Origin: Streptoverticillium olivoreticuli subsp. olivoreticuli
Lineage (GTDB): Bacteria > Actinomycetota > Actinomycetes > Streptomycetales > Streptomycetaceae
DNA: 64,000 nt
Direction: 5' to 3'
Assembly: GCF_003391135.1 (NCBI RefSeq)
Contig: NZ_CP031455.1
Coordinates: forward strand, 2,945,001 to 3,009,000
The translations under genes and the position numbers were made by a program. The notes beneath the pieces are model-generated. The model worked only from the letters and a program-made list of their open reading frames with translations. It was not told the DNA's origin and did no database searches. Shown here piece after piece: positions 32,395 through 40,580 of the stretch (positions within the stretch are counted from its first letter, which is position 1; each line of letters starts with the position of its first letter).

Positions 32395-33915
32395 ATGGCT
32401 CATCTGCGTTCCAGACGTCGCCACTCCTTGTTGGCCGTCCCCGTCGGGCTCGCCCTCACCGCCTCGCTCGGCTTCCTGCCCGGCGCGGCGTCGGCCGCCC
32501 CGCAGGGCGCGCCGTCGGCGAAGGCCCCCGTCACCACGGGCGGGCCCCTGCTGTCGTACGTCGTCAACACCACCGCCGACCGGGCCACCGTCGCCCGGGT
32601 GAGCAAGGCCGTCACCGCGGCCGGGGGCAGCGTGCTGACCTCCTACGAGCGAATAGGCGTGATCGTCGCCCACTCCACGAACCCGGGCTTCGCCGCGGCG
32701 CTGCGCGCGGTGCCGGGCGTGCAGTCGGCGGGCGCCACCCGCACCGCGCCCATCGTCCCGGCCGCCACCACCGACGTCGGCCCGCCCGAGAAGGTGAAGC
32801 CGCCGAAGAGCAGCGCCCTGAGCGCCTCGCGCTCGCTCGCCTCCGGCAAGGAGCCCCTGGAGAGCCTCCAGTGGGATCTGCCCGCCATCAAGGCCGACCA
32901 GGCGGCGAAGGTCAACGGCGGCAGCCGGAAGATCACCGTCGGGGTCATCGACACCGGCGTGGACGACACCCACCCCGACCTCGCCCCGAACTTCTCCAGG
33001 AGCCAGTCCGCGAGCTGCGTCAGCGGCAAGGCCGACACCAGCGCCGGCTCCTGGCGCCCCTTCGACCCGGCGAAGGACTACCACGGCACGCACGTGGCGG
33101 GCACGATAGCCGCCGCCCGCAACGGCATCGGCGTGGCCGGTGTCGCACCGAACGTCAAGGTCTCCGCCATCAAGGTCTCCCAGCCGAAGACCAGTTCCTT
33201 CTACGCGGAGAGCGTCGTCTGCGCCTTCGTCTTCGCCGCCGAGCACGACATCGCGGTGACGAACAACAGCTATTACGTCGACCCGTGGATGTTCAACTGC
33301 ACGGACGACCCGGACCAGAAGGCCATAGCCGAGTCCATCGGCCGCGCCACGAAGTACGCCGAGAGCAAGGGCACGGTCAACGTCGCCTCGGCGGGCAACT
33401 CCAACTTCGACCTGGCCGCCAAGGAGATCACCGACGCGTCCAGCCCCAACGACACCAAGCCGCCGCTGACCCGCAAGATCGACCCGTCGGTCTGCCTCGA
33501 CGTCCCCGCGCAGCTCCCCGGTGTGATCACGGTCGCCGCGACCGGTGCCAAGTCGGCGAAGTCGTACTACTCCAACTACGGCCTGGGCCAGATCGACGTG
33601 GCGGCCCCCGGCGGTGACAAGTTCCAGCTGCCCGACCTGCCCGGCAAGGACGGCCGCATCCTCTCCACGCTGCCCGGCGGCGACTACGGCTTCCTCCAGG
33701 GCACGTCGATGGCCGGCCCGCACGTGGCGGGTGTGGTGGCGCTCCTGAAGAGCACGCACCCCAGGTCGACGCCGCAGGAGATCCAGTGGATCCTCAAGGC
33801 GCAGGCGCACAATCCTGGTTGCGGCAAGGACGAGGTGGCGTGCGCGGGTACACCGCAGGTGAACGGCTTCTACGGCTACGGCATCGTCGACGCGCTCGCC
33901 GCGGTCCAGGACTGA
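32395..33915 (+). CDS. Secreted subtilisin-like serine protease (S8 family)
   Basis: 506-residue exported protease. Signal peptide about 1-32 (RRHSLLAVPVGLALTASLGFLPGAASA), then an I9-like propeptide (about 45-120, SYVVNTTADRATVARVSKAV) and the S8 domain. Catalytic triad: Asp in VIDTGVDDTHPDL near 185, His in DYHGTHVAGTIAA near 229, Ser in GTSMAGPHVAGVVALL near 437; oxyanion-type Asn lies in SAGNSNFD. There is a cysteine-containing insertion around residues 290-310 and near 365. It resembles Streptomyces bacillopeptidase-type extracellular proteases. Followed by a copy of the palindromic repeat. Confidence 0.93.
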   Translation: MAHLRSRRRHSLLAVPVGLALTASLGFLPGAASAAPQGAPSAKAPVTTGGPLLSYVVNTTADRATVARVSKAVTAAGGSVLTSYERIGVIVAHSTNPGFAAALRAVPGVQSAGATRTAPIVPAATTDVGPPEKVKPPKSSALSASRSLASGKEPLESLQWDLPAIKADQAAKVNGGSRKITVGVIDTGVDDTHPDLAPNFSRSQSASCVSGKADTSAGSWRPFDPAKDYHGTHVAGTIAAARNGIGVAGVAPNVKVSAIKVSQPKTSSFYAESVVCAFVFAAEHDIAVTNNSYYVDPWMFNCTDDPDQKAIAESIGRATKYAESKGTVNVASAGNSNFDLAAKEITDASSPNDTKPPLTRKIDPSVCLDVPAQLPGVITVAATGAKSAKSYYSNYGLGQIDVAAPGGDKFQLPDLPGKDGRILSTLPGGDYGFLQGTSMAGPHVAGVVALLKSTHPRSTPQEIQWILKAQAHNPGCGKDEVACAGTPQVNGFYGYGIVDALAAVQD

Positions 33916-33923
33916 TTCCCCGG

Positions 33924-33991
33924 CCCCCGAAGCGGCTGCGCCGCTTGTCCTCGAACGCCGGACGGGCCGAATTCAGCCCGTCCGGCGTTCG
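33924..33991. repeat. Compound palindromic repeat, copy B (reversed flank)
   Basis: CCCCCGAAGCGGCTGCGCCG, which is the copy A flank in reverse orientation, then an inverted repeat at 33952-33991 with the GCCGGACGGGC core. Lies between the convergent subtilase and dehydrogenase genes and probably terminates both. Confidence 0.85.
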
Positions 33992-34014
33992 CGCTCATCC
34001 CGCAGCGGGCGGCG

Positions 34015-35073
34015 TCACGGCTTGATCAGGACCTTCAGAGCCGTCCGGTCCTCCATCGCCCGGTAGCCGTCCGGGACGCCGTCCAGGTCCACCGTCAGGT
34101 CGAAGACCGGTGACGGGTCGATCGTGCCGTCCAGGACGTCCGGGAGCAGCTCGGGGATGTAGGTGCGGACGGGTGCGACGCCGCCGCGGACGGCGATGTT
34201 GTTGTCGAACATCAGCCGCAGGTCCAGCCCGCTGCCGCTGCCGTGCGGGACGCCTACGTAGCCGACGGCGCCGCCGGCCCGGGTGATGCCCAGCGCCGTC
34301 CGCATGGACTGCTCCGTGCCGACCGCCTCGATCACGGCGTGCGCGCCCTGGCCGCGCGTCAGTTCCCGCACCGCGGCGACCGCCGCCTCGCCGCGCTCCG
34401 CGACCACGTCGGTGGCGCCGAACTTACCGGCGATGGCGGTGCGCGCCTCGTGCCGGCCGAGGGCGATGATCCGCTCCGCGCCGAGCCGCTTGGCGGCCAG
34501 CACCGCGCACAGGCCGACCGCGCCGTCACCGACCACGGCGACCGTGGCCCCGGGCCGTACGCCCGCGCCCAGCGCCGCGTGGTGACCCGTGCCCATCACG
34601 TCGGAGAGGGTGAGCACCGCGTCCAGCAGCCGGCTGTCGCCGTACGGGGTGTCGGGGGCCAGCCCGGCGGGGATCCGCACCAGCGTGGCGTCGGCGAACG
34701 GCACACGGACGGCCTCGCCCTGGCCGCCGTCGGAGCCCGGCTCGCCCCAGAAGCCGCCGTGTTCGCAGGAGGTGGTCAGCCCCTCGACGCAGTAGTCGCA
34801 CACGCCGTCCGACCACATGAAGGGCGCGAGGACGAGCTCTCCCGGCTTGAGCCCGGTCACCTCGGAGCCGGTCTCCATGACCATGCCGAGGAACTCGTGG
34901 CCTATGCGCTGCCCGGGCTCCCGGGCCGCCTCGCCCCGGTAGGCCCACAGGTCGCTGCCGCAGATGCAGGCCCGCATCACCCGCACGATGGCGTCGCCCG
35001 GCCGCTGGATCCGGGGGTCCGGGACGTCCTCGATCCGGATGTCGTGGGGGGCGTGGATGGTGGTCGCGCGCAT
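34015..35073 (-). CDS. Zinc-dependent alcohol dehydrogenase (MDR family)
   Basis: 352-residue medium-chain dehydrogenase. Catalytic Zn ligands: Cys in ACICGSDLWAY (about 37) and the GHE motif IGHEFLGMVM (about 58). The structural Zn site looks incomplete: Cys in GVCDYCVEGLTTSCEHGG gives three rather than four close cysteines. Rossmann motif VAVVGDGAVGLCAVLAA near 165. The HGGFWGEPGSDGGQGEAVRVP segment marks the glutathione-independent formaldehyde/threonine-dehydrogenase-like subgroup common in actinobacteria; substrate not assignable. Single gene. Confidence 0.88.
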   Translation of the reverse strand: MRATTIHAPHDIRIEDVPDPRIQRPGDAIVRVMRACICGSDLWAYRGEAAREPGQRIGHEFLGMVMETGSEVTGLKPGELVLAPFMWSDGVCDYCVEGLTTSCEHGGFWGEPGSDGGQGEAVRVPFADATLVRIPAGLAPDTPYGDSRLLDAVLTLSDVMGTGHHAALGAGVRPGATVAVVGDGAVGLCAVLAAKRLGAERIIALGRHEARTAIAGKFGATDVVAERGEAAVAAVRELTRGQGAHAVIEAVGTEQSMRTALGITRAGGAVGYVGVPHGSGSGLDLRLMFDNNIAVRGGVAPVRTYIPELLPDVLDGTIDPSPVFDLTVDLDGVPDGYRAMEDRTALKVLIKP

Positions 35074-35106
35074 GGTGCTGTTCCTTGCCTGCTCAAACCG
35101 TCATGC

Positions 35107-35787
35107 TCAGGAGGTCGTACGGATCTCACGGTACGCCGGGGCCTTCGGGGCCGCAGATGCGGGCACCGCCCTGAGCAGCCCCTCCGCCAGCAGGTACTGC
35201 GCCCCGAGATACGTCAGCATGACCCAGAACTGGGGCACCGGCGCCTGCGGCCAGTCGGCGAGACCGGTGGCGATGAGGGTGTCCGACAGCAGGAACAGCA
35301 GCCCGCCCGCCGCGGCCGGCACCCGGGCGCGGGTCGCGCCGAGCGCCATCGCGGTCAGCAGCAGGCTGTAGAGCGCGACGGGGATCCGCAGCCGCGCCTC
35401 CAGGTCGGGCCACAACAGCGCCACGGTGCCGAGCCAGGCGGCGGCGTACGCGCCGGCGAGAGCGTACGTCCGCCTGCCCGGCGCGCTGCCGTGCCGGGCG
35501 CAGAGCGCGAGGTAGCAGACGTGCCCGGCGGCGAAGGAGGCCATGCCGAGCAGGAAGACGGTGTCCCCGCCGACGCCCAGCAGGGTGTCACCGCCGCAGC
35601 CGAACAGCAGCGCCACGGCGAGCAGTCGCGGCCCGCCGCGCGCGAGTACGGACGCCGCGAGGAGCGGCATCAGCGCGGGCTTGGTGAGGGGCGCGACGCC
35701 CGAACCCGCGAGCAGCGCGCAGAGGTGGGTGACGGCGACGGCGAGGAAGGCGGCCCGGAGCGCGCGGGCGGTACGGCCGCCGGTCAC
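35107..35787 (-). CDS. Lysoplasmalogenase-family membrane protein (YhhN/TMEM86)
   Basis: 226-residue protein with about eight helices. The family signatures LTKPALMPLLAASVL near residue 35 and FGCGGDTLLG, FLLGMASFAAGHVCYLAL (about 60-90) with LLFLLSDTLIA near 170 place it in YhhN/TMEM86, whose human members hydrolyse the vinyl-ether bond of lysoplasmalogens. GTG 35787 overlaps the stop of the upstream desaturase-family gene (GTGA at 35784-35787), so the two are cotranslated. In a genus not known for plasmalogens the true substrate is open. Confidence 0.85.
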   Translation of the reverse strand: MTGGRTARALRAAFLAVAVTHLCALLAGSGVAPLTKPALMPLLAASVLARGGPRLLAVALLFGCGGDTLLGVGGDTVFLLGMASFAAGHVCYLALCARHGSAPGRRTYALAGAYAAAWLGTVALLWPDLEARLRIPVALYSLLLTAMALGATRARVPAAAGGLLFLLSDTLIATGLADWPQAPVPQFWVMLTYLGAQYLLAEGLLRAVPASAAPKAPAYREIRTTS

Positions 35788-36683
35788 GCGGCCCGCTCTC
35801 GGGCGGGGGCAGGTGCCTCGGCCGGCCGCTCCGGCGCCCGCGGTGGCGGCCCCGGCTGCCAGCCCGGCCCGCGGAACACCCGCCCGGCCCGCTCCCGCCA
35901 GCTCCGCGCCGCCCGCAGGTCGCGGAGGATGGCCGCGTACTCGTGGGTGGCCACGCGCAAGGGGTTGTAGGTGTCGATGTTCTTGGTCAGCCCGTAGACC
36001 GGACGCTCCGTCTCCGGCACGAACGAGCCGAAGATCCGGTCCCAAATGATCAGGATGCCGCCGAAGTTGCGGTCCAGATAGCCGCCCTGGGACGCGTGGT
36101 GCACCCGGTGGTGGGACGCGGTGTTGAGGACGTACTCCAAGGGCCGGGGCAGCTTCCGTACGCGCTCGGTGTGCACCCAGAACTGATAGACCAGGTTGGC
36201 CGACGCGCAGAACGCCACCGCCGCCGGGTGCACCCCCAGCGCGATCATCGGCACGTAGAACGGCCACACGGTGAGCGTGGTCCACGGCTGGCGCAGCGCG
36301 GTGGTGAGGTTGAACTTCCGGCTGGAGTGGTGCACCACGTGGCACGCCCAGAGGATCCGGACGACGTGGTGGCCGCGGTGGGACCAGTAGTAGAAGAAGT
36401 CCTGGACGAGCAGCATCAGCGGCAGCGTCCACCAGAGCACGGGCACGCGCAGCGGGGTGAGTTCGTGGACCGCGGTGTAGACGGCGACGATCGGGATCTT
36501 CCACAGGGCGTCGAAGGCGAGGCTGCCGAGACCCATGCCGAGGCTGGTGGCCGCGTCCTTGCCCTCGTAGCCCGCGGCACCGCTCTCCTCGGCCGGGTGC
36601 AGCCGATAGCTCACCAACTCCAGCGCGGTGAGCAGGAGGAAGGCGGGAACGGACCACAGCTCGACATCGGGAAGGTGCGGCAT
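35784..36683 (-). CDS. Sterol desaturase/fatty acid hydroxylase-family diiron membrane enzyme
   Basis: 299-residue membrane oxygenase with the eight-His diiron ligand pattern: HRGHH (WSHRGHHVVRILWACHVVHHSS, about 101-122) and HHRVHH (SHHRVHHASQ, about 190-199). Five or so hydrophobic segments precede and separate these. The WACHVVHHSSRKFNLTTALRQ and GGYLDRNFGGILIIWDRIFG blocks match the subgroup that contains alkylglycerol monooxygenase-like proteins. C-terminal tail is Pro/Arg/Ala-rich. Coupled to a lysoplasmalogenase-family gene, suggesting joint action on ether lipids. Confidence 0.87.
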   Translation of the reverse strand: MPHLPDVELWSVPAFLLLTALELVSYRLHPAEESGAAGYEGKDAATSLGMGLGSLAFDALWKIPIVAVYTAVHELTPLRVPVLWWTLPLMLLVQDFFYYWSHRGHHVVRILWACHVVHHSSRKFNLTTALRQPWTTLTVWPFYVPMIALGVHPAAVAFCASANLVYQFWVHTERVRKLPRPLEYVLNTASHHRVHHASQGGYLDRNFGGILIIWDRIFGSFVPETERPVYGLTKNIDTYNPLRVATHEYAAILRDLRAARSWRERAGRVFRGPGWQPGPPPRAPERPAEAPAPARERAA

Positions 36684-36995
36684 GGCCGCACGATAGGCGC
36701 GCCGCCGGGTGGGGCGCTAGGGGTTGTTACCGACGGGTTACCGGTTGGTGTTACCGGGAGTTCCCACGCGCGGGGCGACGGGTCCGATCGGGCCGCCACG
36801 CCCGCCCGTCCCGACCGTCCCGTCATCACCGTCCACGGCGACGCCTCCGCCCGAGACGCGAACCCGTTCCCCTCAAACCGCCTCCGCACCCGCCCCCTTT
36901 TCGAGTGACCCAAATCACCCCCGCTCCTCCCAACCCGCCCCATTCCCGCCCCACTCCACCCCCGGTGTCAGTGCGGCCCCGTATTCTCTGTGACC
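36684..36995. promoter_or_regulatory. Divergent region with three GTTACCG direct repeats
   Basis: GTTACCG occurs at 36726-36732, 36737-36743 and 36750-36756, that is 43-73 bases upstream of the desaturase-family start, spaced 11 and 13 bases. The rest of the 312-base gap shows no coding signal. Confidence 0.45.
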
Positions 36996-37988
36996 ATGCT
37001 CGTAGACCGTGCCGCCGACGAATCGCCGACCCCGTGGCCGGCCGCGTATCCCGAGGGGTATGCGGTCGTCGACGTGGAGACCACCGGGCTCGCCCGTGAC
37101 GACCGGATAGTGTCGGCCGCCGTCTATCAGCTGGACGCGCGCGGCCGGGTGGAGGATCAGTGGTACACCCTGGTCAACCCCCAGCGTGATCCCGGGCCGG
37201 TGTGGATCCACGGGCTCACCACCGAAGTCCTGGCCGATGCTCCGCTCTTCCCGGAGATCGCCGACGATCTGGCGAAGCGGCTGGACGGGCGGGTGCTCGT
37301 CGCGCACAACGCCGCTTTCGACTGGTCGATGCTCGCCCGGGAGTACGCGCGCGCGAATGTCACCGCCCCCGTGCGGCAGCGCCTGTGCACGATCGCGCTC
37401 TCCAAGGAGCTGGGGCTGCCGCTGCCCAACCACAAGCTGGAGTCGCTCGCCGCGCACTACGGCGTCGTGCAGCAGCGCGCCCACCACGCCCTGGACGACG
37501 CCCGGGTGCTGGCGGAGGCGTTCCGGCCCAGCCTGCGGCTCGCCGCCGAGGCCGGGCTGCGGCTGCCGCTGCTGGCCTGCCAGCCGCTGACCGAGTGGTC
37601 CGACGCGCCCGCCCCCACGCGCTCCGCGGGCATCGGCTACCAGCCGTCGTACCGCGCCACGACCTGGCGGGCGAGCCGTAAGCGCCCGGCGTGCCCGTAC
37701 CCCAACCCCGGCAGGTACAAAGAGGGCGAACAGCTCATTCAGGGCATGCGGGTGGCGATCTCGGGCGACACCTCGGTCGACCGCGAGCTGCTGGAGGACC
37801 GGGCCATCGACACGGGGCTGCACATCGCCTCCAGCGTGTCCCGGCTCACCAGCCTGCTGGTGACCAACGACCCCGGCTCCCCCACCTCCAAGACCGCCAA
37901 GGCGCGTTCCTTCGGCACCCCGGTGATCGACGAGGCGGCGTTCATGCAGCTGCTCCTGCATGTGGTCCCGGCGCGGGAATCCAAGTAA
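36996..37988 (+). CDS. DEDDh 3'-5' exonuclease with C-terminal BRCT-like domain
   Basis: 330 residues from ATG 36996. The exonuclease domain (about 20-190) has Exo I VVDVETTGLARDD (Asp, Glu), Exo II VLVAHNAAFDWSMLA (Asp) and Exo III RAHHALDDARVLA (His, Asp), similar to DNA polymerase III epsilon. The C-terminal part (about 245-325, GMRVAISGDTSVDRELLEDR ... DEAAFMQLL) resembles the BRCT domain found in DinG/epsilon-like and ligase proteins. Likely DNA proofreading or repair. No RBS; TATTCT lies about nine bases upstream, so the mRNA may be leaderless at GTG 36990 or ATG 36996. Confidence 0.87.
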   Translation: MLVDRAADESPTPWPAAYPEGYAVVDVETTGLARDDRIVSAAVYQLDARGRVEDQWYTLVNPQRDPGPVWIHGLTTEVLADAPLFPEIADDLAKRLDGRVLVAHNAAFDWSMLAREYARANVTAPVRQRLCTIALSKELGLPLPNHKLESLAAHYGVVQQRAHHALDDARVLAEAFRPSLRLAAEAGLRLPLLACQPLTEWSDAPAPTRSAGIGYQPSYRATTWRASRKRPACPYPNPGRYKEGEQLIQGMRVAISGDTSVDRELLEDRAIDTGLHIASSVSRLTSLLVTNDPGSPTSKTAKARSFGTPVIDEAAFMQLLLHVVPARESK

Positions 37989-38034
37989 GCACCCGATGCC
38001 CGGGGGGCGAACCCCGCCAGGTACCGTCAAATGC

Positions 38035-38862
38035 GTGTACCGCTTCCTGCTGTCCCGGCAGTGGGTGATCCTCACGCTCGTGGGGCTCGTCCTCATCCCG
38101 GTGATGATCAAACTGGGCTTCTGGCAGTTCCACCGCCATGAGCACCGGGTCGCGCACAACGACCTGGTGGCCCGCAGCCTGACCGCCGAGCCGGTGCCCG
38201 TCACCGAGCTGACGAAGCCCGGCCGGCCCGTGCCGGGCGACGACGTGTGGCGGCAGGTCACGGCCCACGGGACGTACGACACCAAGGACGAGGTCGTGGT
38301 CCGGCAGCGGACCGACAAGGACGGGCAGCGCCAGGGCTACTACGTCCTCACCCCGCTGGTCCTGGACGGCGGACAGACCGTCCTCGTCAACCGCGGCTGG
38401 ATCCCGGCGGGCGACGACCTGACGAAGTTCCCCGAGGTGCCCGCGCCGCCGTCCGGCAAGGTCTCCGTCACGGGCCGCCTCAAGGCCGACGAGACGGACT
38501 CCAGCGGTATCAAGAACACCAAGGGCCTGCCGCCCCGCCAGGTCATGCGCATCAACAGCCAGACCCGGGCGCAGGCCCTCGGCCGCCCGGTGCTCGGCGG
38601 CTATGTCGAGCTGACCGCGCCCGACCCGGGCACCAAGGGCCCCCAGCTCGTGCCCGAGCCCGACCACGACAGCATCGGCCCGCACATGGCCTATGCCGTG
38701 CAGTGGTGGCTGTTCGCCGCGTTCGTGCCCGGCGGCTGGGTGATCCTGGTCCGCCGCGAGCGCCGGGACCGGGCCGCGGAGGCGGCCAAGGCGGCCCCGG
38801 CCGCGGAGGCCGCCGACGGGCCGGACCCCGAGGTGGCCCGCACCGCGCCCGCCGCGGAGTAG
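38035..38862 (+). CDS. SURF1-family cytochrome oxidase assembly protein
   Basis: 275-residue inner-membrane protein with helices at both ends (YRFLLSRQWVILTLVGLVLIPV and YAVQWWLFAAFVPGGWVIL) and an extracytoplasmic loop. Family landmarks are LGFWQFHRHEHR after helix 1, GYYVLTPLVLDGGQTVLVNRGWIP in the loop and HMAYAVQWWLFA at the end. SURF1 assists heme a insertion into aa3 oxidase. The GTG start lacks an RBS, and TACCGT seven bases upstream suggests a leaderless message. The C-terminal tail is Ala/Glu-rich. Confidence 0.9.
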   Translation: MYRFLLSRQWVILTLVGLVLIPVMIKLGFWQFHRHEHRVAHNDLVARSLTAEPVPVTELTKPGRPVPGDDVWRQVTAHGTYDTKDEVVVRQRTDKDGQRQGYYVLTPLVLDGGQTVLVNRGWIPAGDDLTKFPEVPAPPSGKVSVTGRLKADETDSSGIKNTKGLPPRQVMRINSQTRAQALGRPVLGGYVELTAPDPGTKGPQLVPEPDHDSIGPHMAYAVQWWLFAAFVPGGWVILVRRERRDRAAEAAKAAPAAEAADGPDPEVARTAPAAE

Positions 38863-38946
38863 CCGCCCCAAAGGCCCTGCGACAACTGGTCGAATTTCCC
38901 CGGGCGTTCAGCCACGTCCGCCCGGCGGGCAAGGCAGACTGAGCGC

Positions 38947-39696
38947 ATGGATCTTGGACTGAAGGACCGGGTGTACGTACTCACCGGCGCGAGCCGCGGC
39001 CTGGGCAACGCCACGGCGCGGGAACTCGTCGCCGACGGCGCGCAGGTGGTGATCACCGGGCGGGACGAGAAGTCCGTGACGGCCGCCGCCGGGGAACTGG
39101 GCCCCCGGGCGCTCGGTGTCGCCGCGGACAACGCGGACCCCGCGACCGCCGGCCGGCTCATCGCCGCCGCGCGCGAGCGCTTCGGCCGCTTCGACGGCAT
39201 CCTCGTCAGCGTGGGCGGCCCGCCGCCCGGCACCGCCGCGGACAACACCGACGAGCAGTGGCGGGCGGCCTTCGAATCCGTCTTCCTCGGCGCGGTCCGC
39301 ACGGCCCGCACGGCCGCGGCCGAGCTGTCCGACGGCGGCGTGATCGGCTTCGTACTCTCCGGCTCGGCCCGCGAACCGATCCCGGGCCTGACCATCTCCA
39401 ACGGCCTCCGCCCGGGCCTGGCCGGCTTCGCGAAGTCGCTCTCCCAGGAGGTGGGTCCGCGCGGCATCCGCGTCGTCGGCCTGCTCCCCGCCCGCATCGA
39501 CACCGACCGCGTACGCGAGCTCGACGCGCTCTCGGGTGACGCGGCACGGGTACGGACGGAGAGCGAGGCGACGATTCCACTGCGGCGGTACGGCACGCCG
39601 CGGGAGTTCGGCAGGGCGGCGGCGTTCCTGCTGTCGCCGGCGGCGTCGTATCTGACGGGTGTGATGCTTCCTGTGGACGGCGGCGCGCTTCCTTAG
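38947..39696 (+). CDS. Atypical short-chain dehydrogenase (SDR) lacking the YxxxK motif
   Basis: 249-residue SDR with a normal cofactor segment (TGASRGLGNATARELVADG, about 13-31), NAD(P)-binding GGPPPG in place of NNAG, and C-terminal SYLTGVMLPVDGG. The usual catalytic Tyr-x3-Lys is replaced: after the Ser of VLSGSA the sequence runs PIPGLTISNGLRPGLAGFAK, with SNGLR where YxxxK should be. This matches a known divergent group of actinobacterial BKR-like SDRs. It may bind cofactor but use other chemistry. Single gene following SURF1. Confidence 0.85.
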   Translation: MDLGLKDRVYVLTGASRGLGNATARELVADGAQVVITGRDEKSVTAAAGELGPRALGVAADNADPATAGRLIAAARERFGRFDGILVSVGGPPPGTAADNTDEQWRAAFESVFLGAVRTARTAAAELSDGGVIGFVLSGSAREPIPGLTISNGLRPGLAGFAKSLSQEVGPRGIRVVGLLPARIDTDRVRELDALSGDAARVRTESEATIPLRRYGTPREFGRAAAFLLSPAASYLTGVMLPVDGGALP

Positions 39697-39740
39697 CAGT
39701 CTGCTGCCCCTTTCGCCTCGGTGCGGGTCCGTTTCCGCGT

Positions 39741-39924
39741 GGGGGGCTCCGCCCCGGACCCCGAAGCACGCTTCGCGCGCTGTCCTCAATCGCCGGACGG
39801 GCTGAAATCAGCCCGTCCGGCGATTGAGGACGCGGCCGCAGGCCGCTCCCGCCGCAGGCGGTAACGGACCCGCACCCGGGGTCTGGGGCACGAGCCCCAG
39901 TTACGGGAAGGGGCGGGGCTGGGG
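39741..39924. repeat. Compound palindromic repeat, copy C
   Basis: Starts with hairpin GGGGCTCCGCCCC, then a perfect 24-base inverted repeat (39782-39805 and 39808-39831) and, after a spacer, GTCTGGGGC-ACGA-GCCCCAG and the GGGAAGGGGCGGGGCTGGGG box (39905-39924). Fills the convergent gap between the SDR and the AmaP gene. Confidence 0.9.
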
Positions 39925-39976
39925 AAACAAACCCGCCGGGCCGCACCCGAGCACGGGGCCGGGGCGGAGCCCACGG

Positions 39977-40573
39977 TCAACCCACCCGCTCAGCCCTATG
40001 ACGCCGCACCCGCAGCCGCACCCGTGCCGGCAGGCGCGCCAACCCCGTCGACACACGCGCATGCGCCAGTACCTCGTCCTCCAGCGCGCCCAGCGCCGCC
40101 GACGGAGACGCGTGGGGGGCCAGCGTCAAGGACGCGTTTACCTCCGGCGCCGTGCGGCGGCCGCTCAGGAGGACCAGCGCGTGGTCCACGCCGTGCAAGG
40201 ATTCCGCCTCCGCGGAGAGCGCCTCTTCCAGCGCGCGGCCGCGCAGCACCGCCCCCTCGCCCCCGCCGCTGTCCACGAGCACCTCGCGCAGCCGGCGGCG
40301 GCGCAGTTGGGCCAGCAGCCACCACAGGGACAGCAGCACCACGGCGCCCAGCGCGGCGATCACGGCGGGCCACCACCAGCCCTCCGCCCGCCACTTGCGC
40401 CGGGAGGCCGTGTCGAGCAGCACGTCGTGCGGCCCGTCGAAGGGCCAGGCGGACGGCAGGGAGAAGCTCCAGCGGCGTCGCAGGTCCAGCGCGCCGACGA
40501 GCACCGCGGCGCCGAGGGCGACGAGCACGGCCCCGGCCAGACCCGTCAGCACCCGGTTGACTGTCTTCAGCAC
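39977..40573 (-). CDS. AmaP-like alkaline-shock membrane anchor protein
   Basis: 198-residue last gene of the Asp23 operon. Two hydrophobic helices (VLTGLAGAVLVALGAAVLVGAL and WWWPAVIAALGAVVLLSLWWLLAQL) flank an extracellular loop of about 40 residues. The C-terminal cytoplasmic half (VNASLTLAPHASPSAALGAL ... RVRLRVRRHRA) is an Asp23-like fold, as in AmaP, which tethers Asp23 to the membrane in staphylococci. Eight bases after the upstream gene's stop on the same strand. Confidence 0.82.
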   Translation of the reverse strand: MLKTVNRVLTGLAGAVLVALGAAVLVGALDLRRRWSFSLPSAWPFDGPHDVLLDTASRRKWRAEGWWWPAVIAALGAVVLLSLWWLLAQLRRRRLREVLVDSGGGEGAVLRGRALEEALSAEAESLHGVDHALVLLSGRRTAPEVNASLTLAPHASPSAALGALEDEVLAHARVSTGLARLPARVRLRVRRHRAERVG

Positions 40574-40580
40574 CGCGCGT

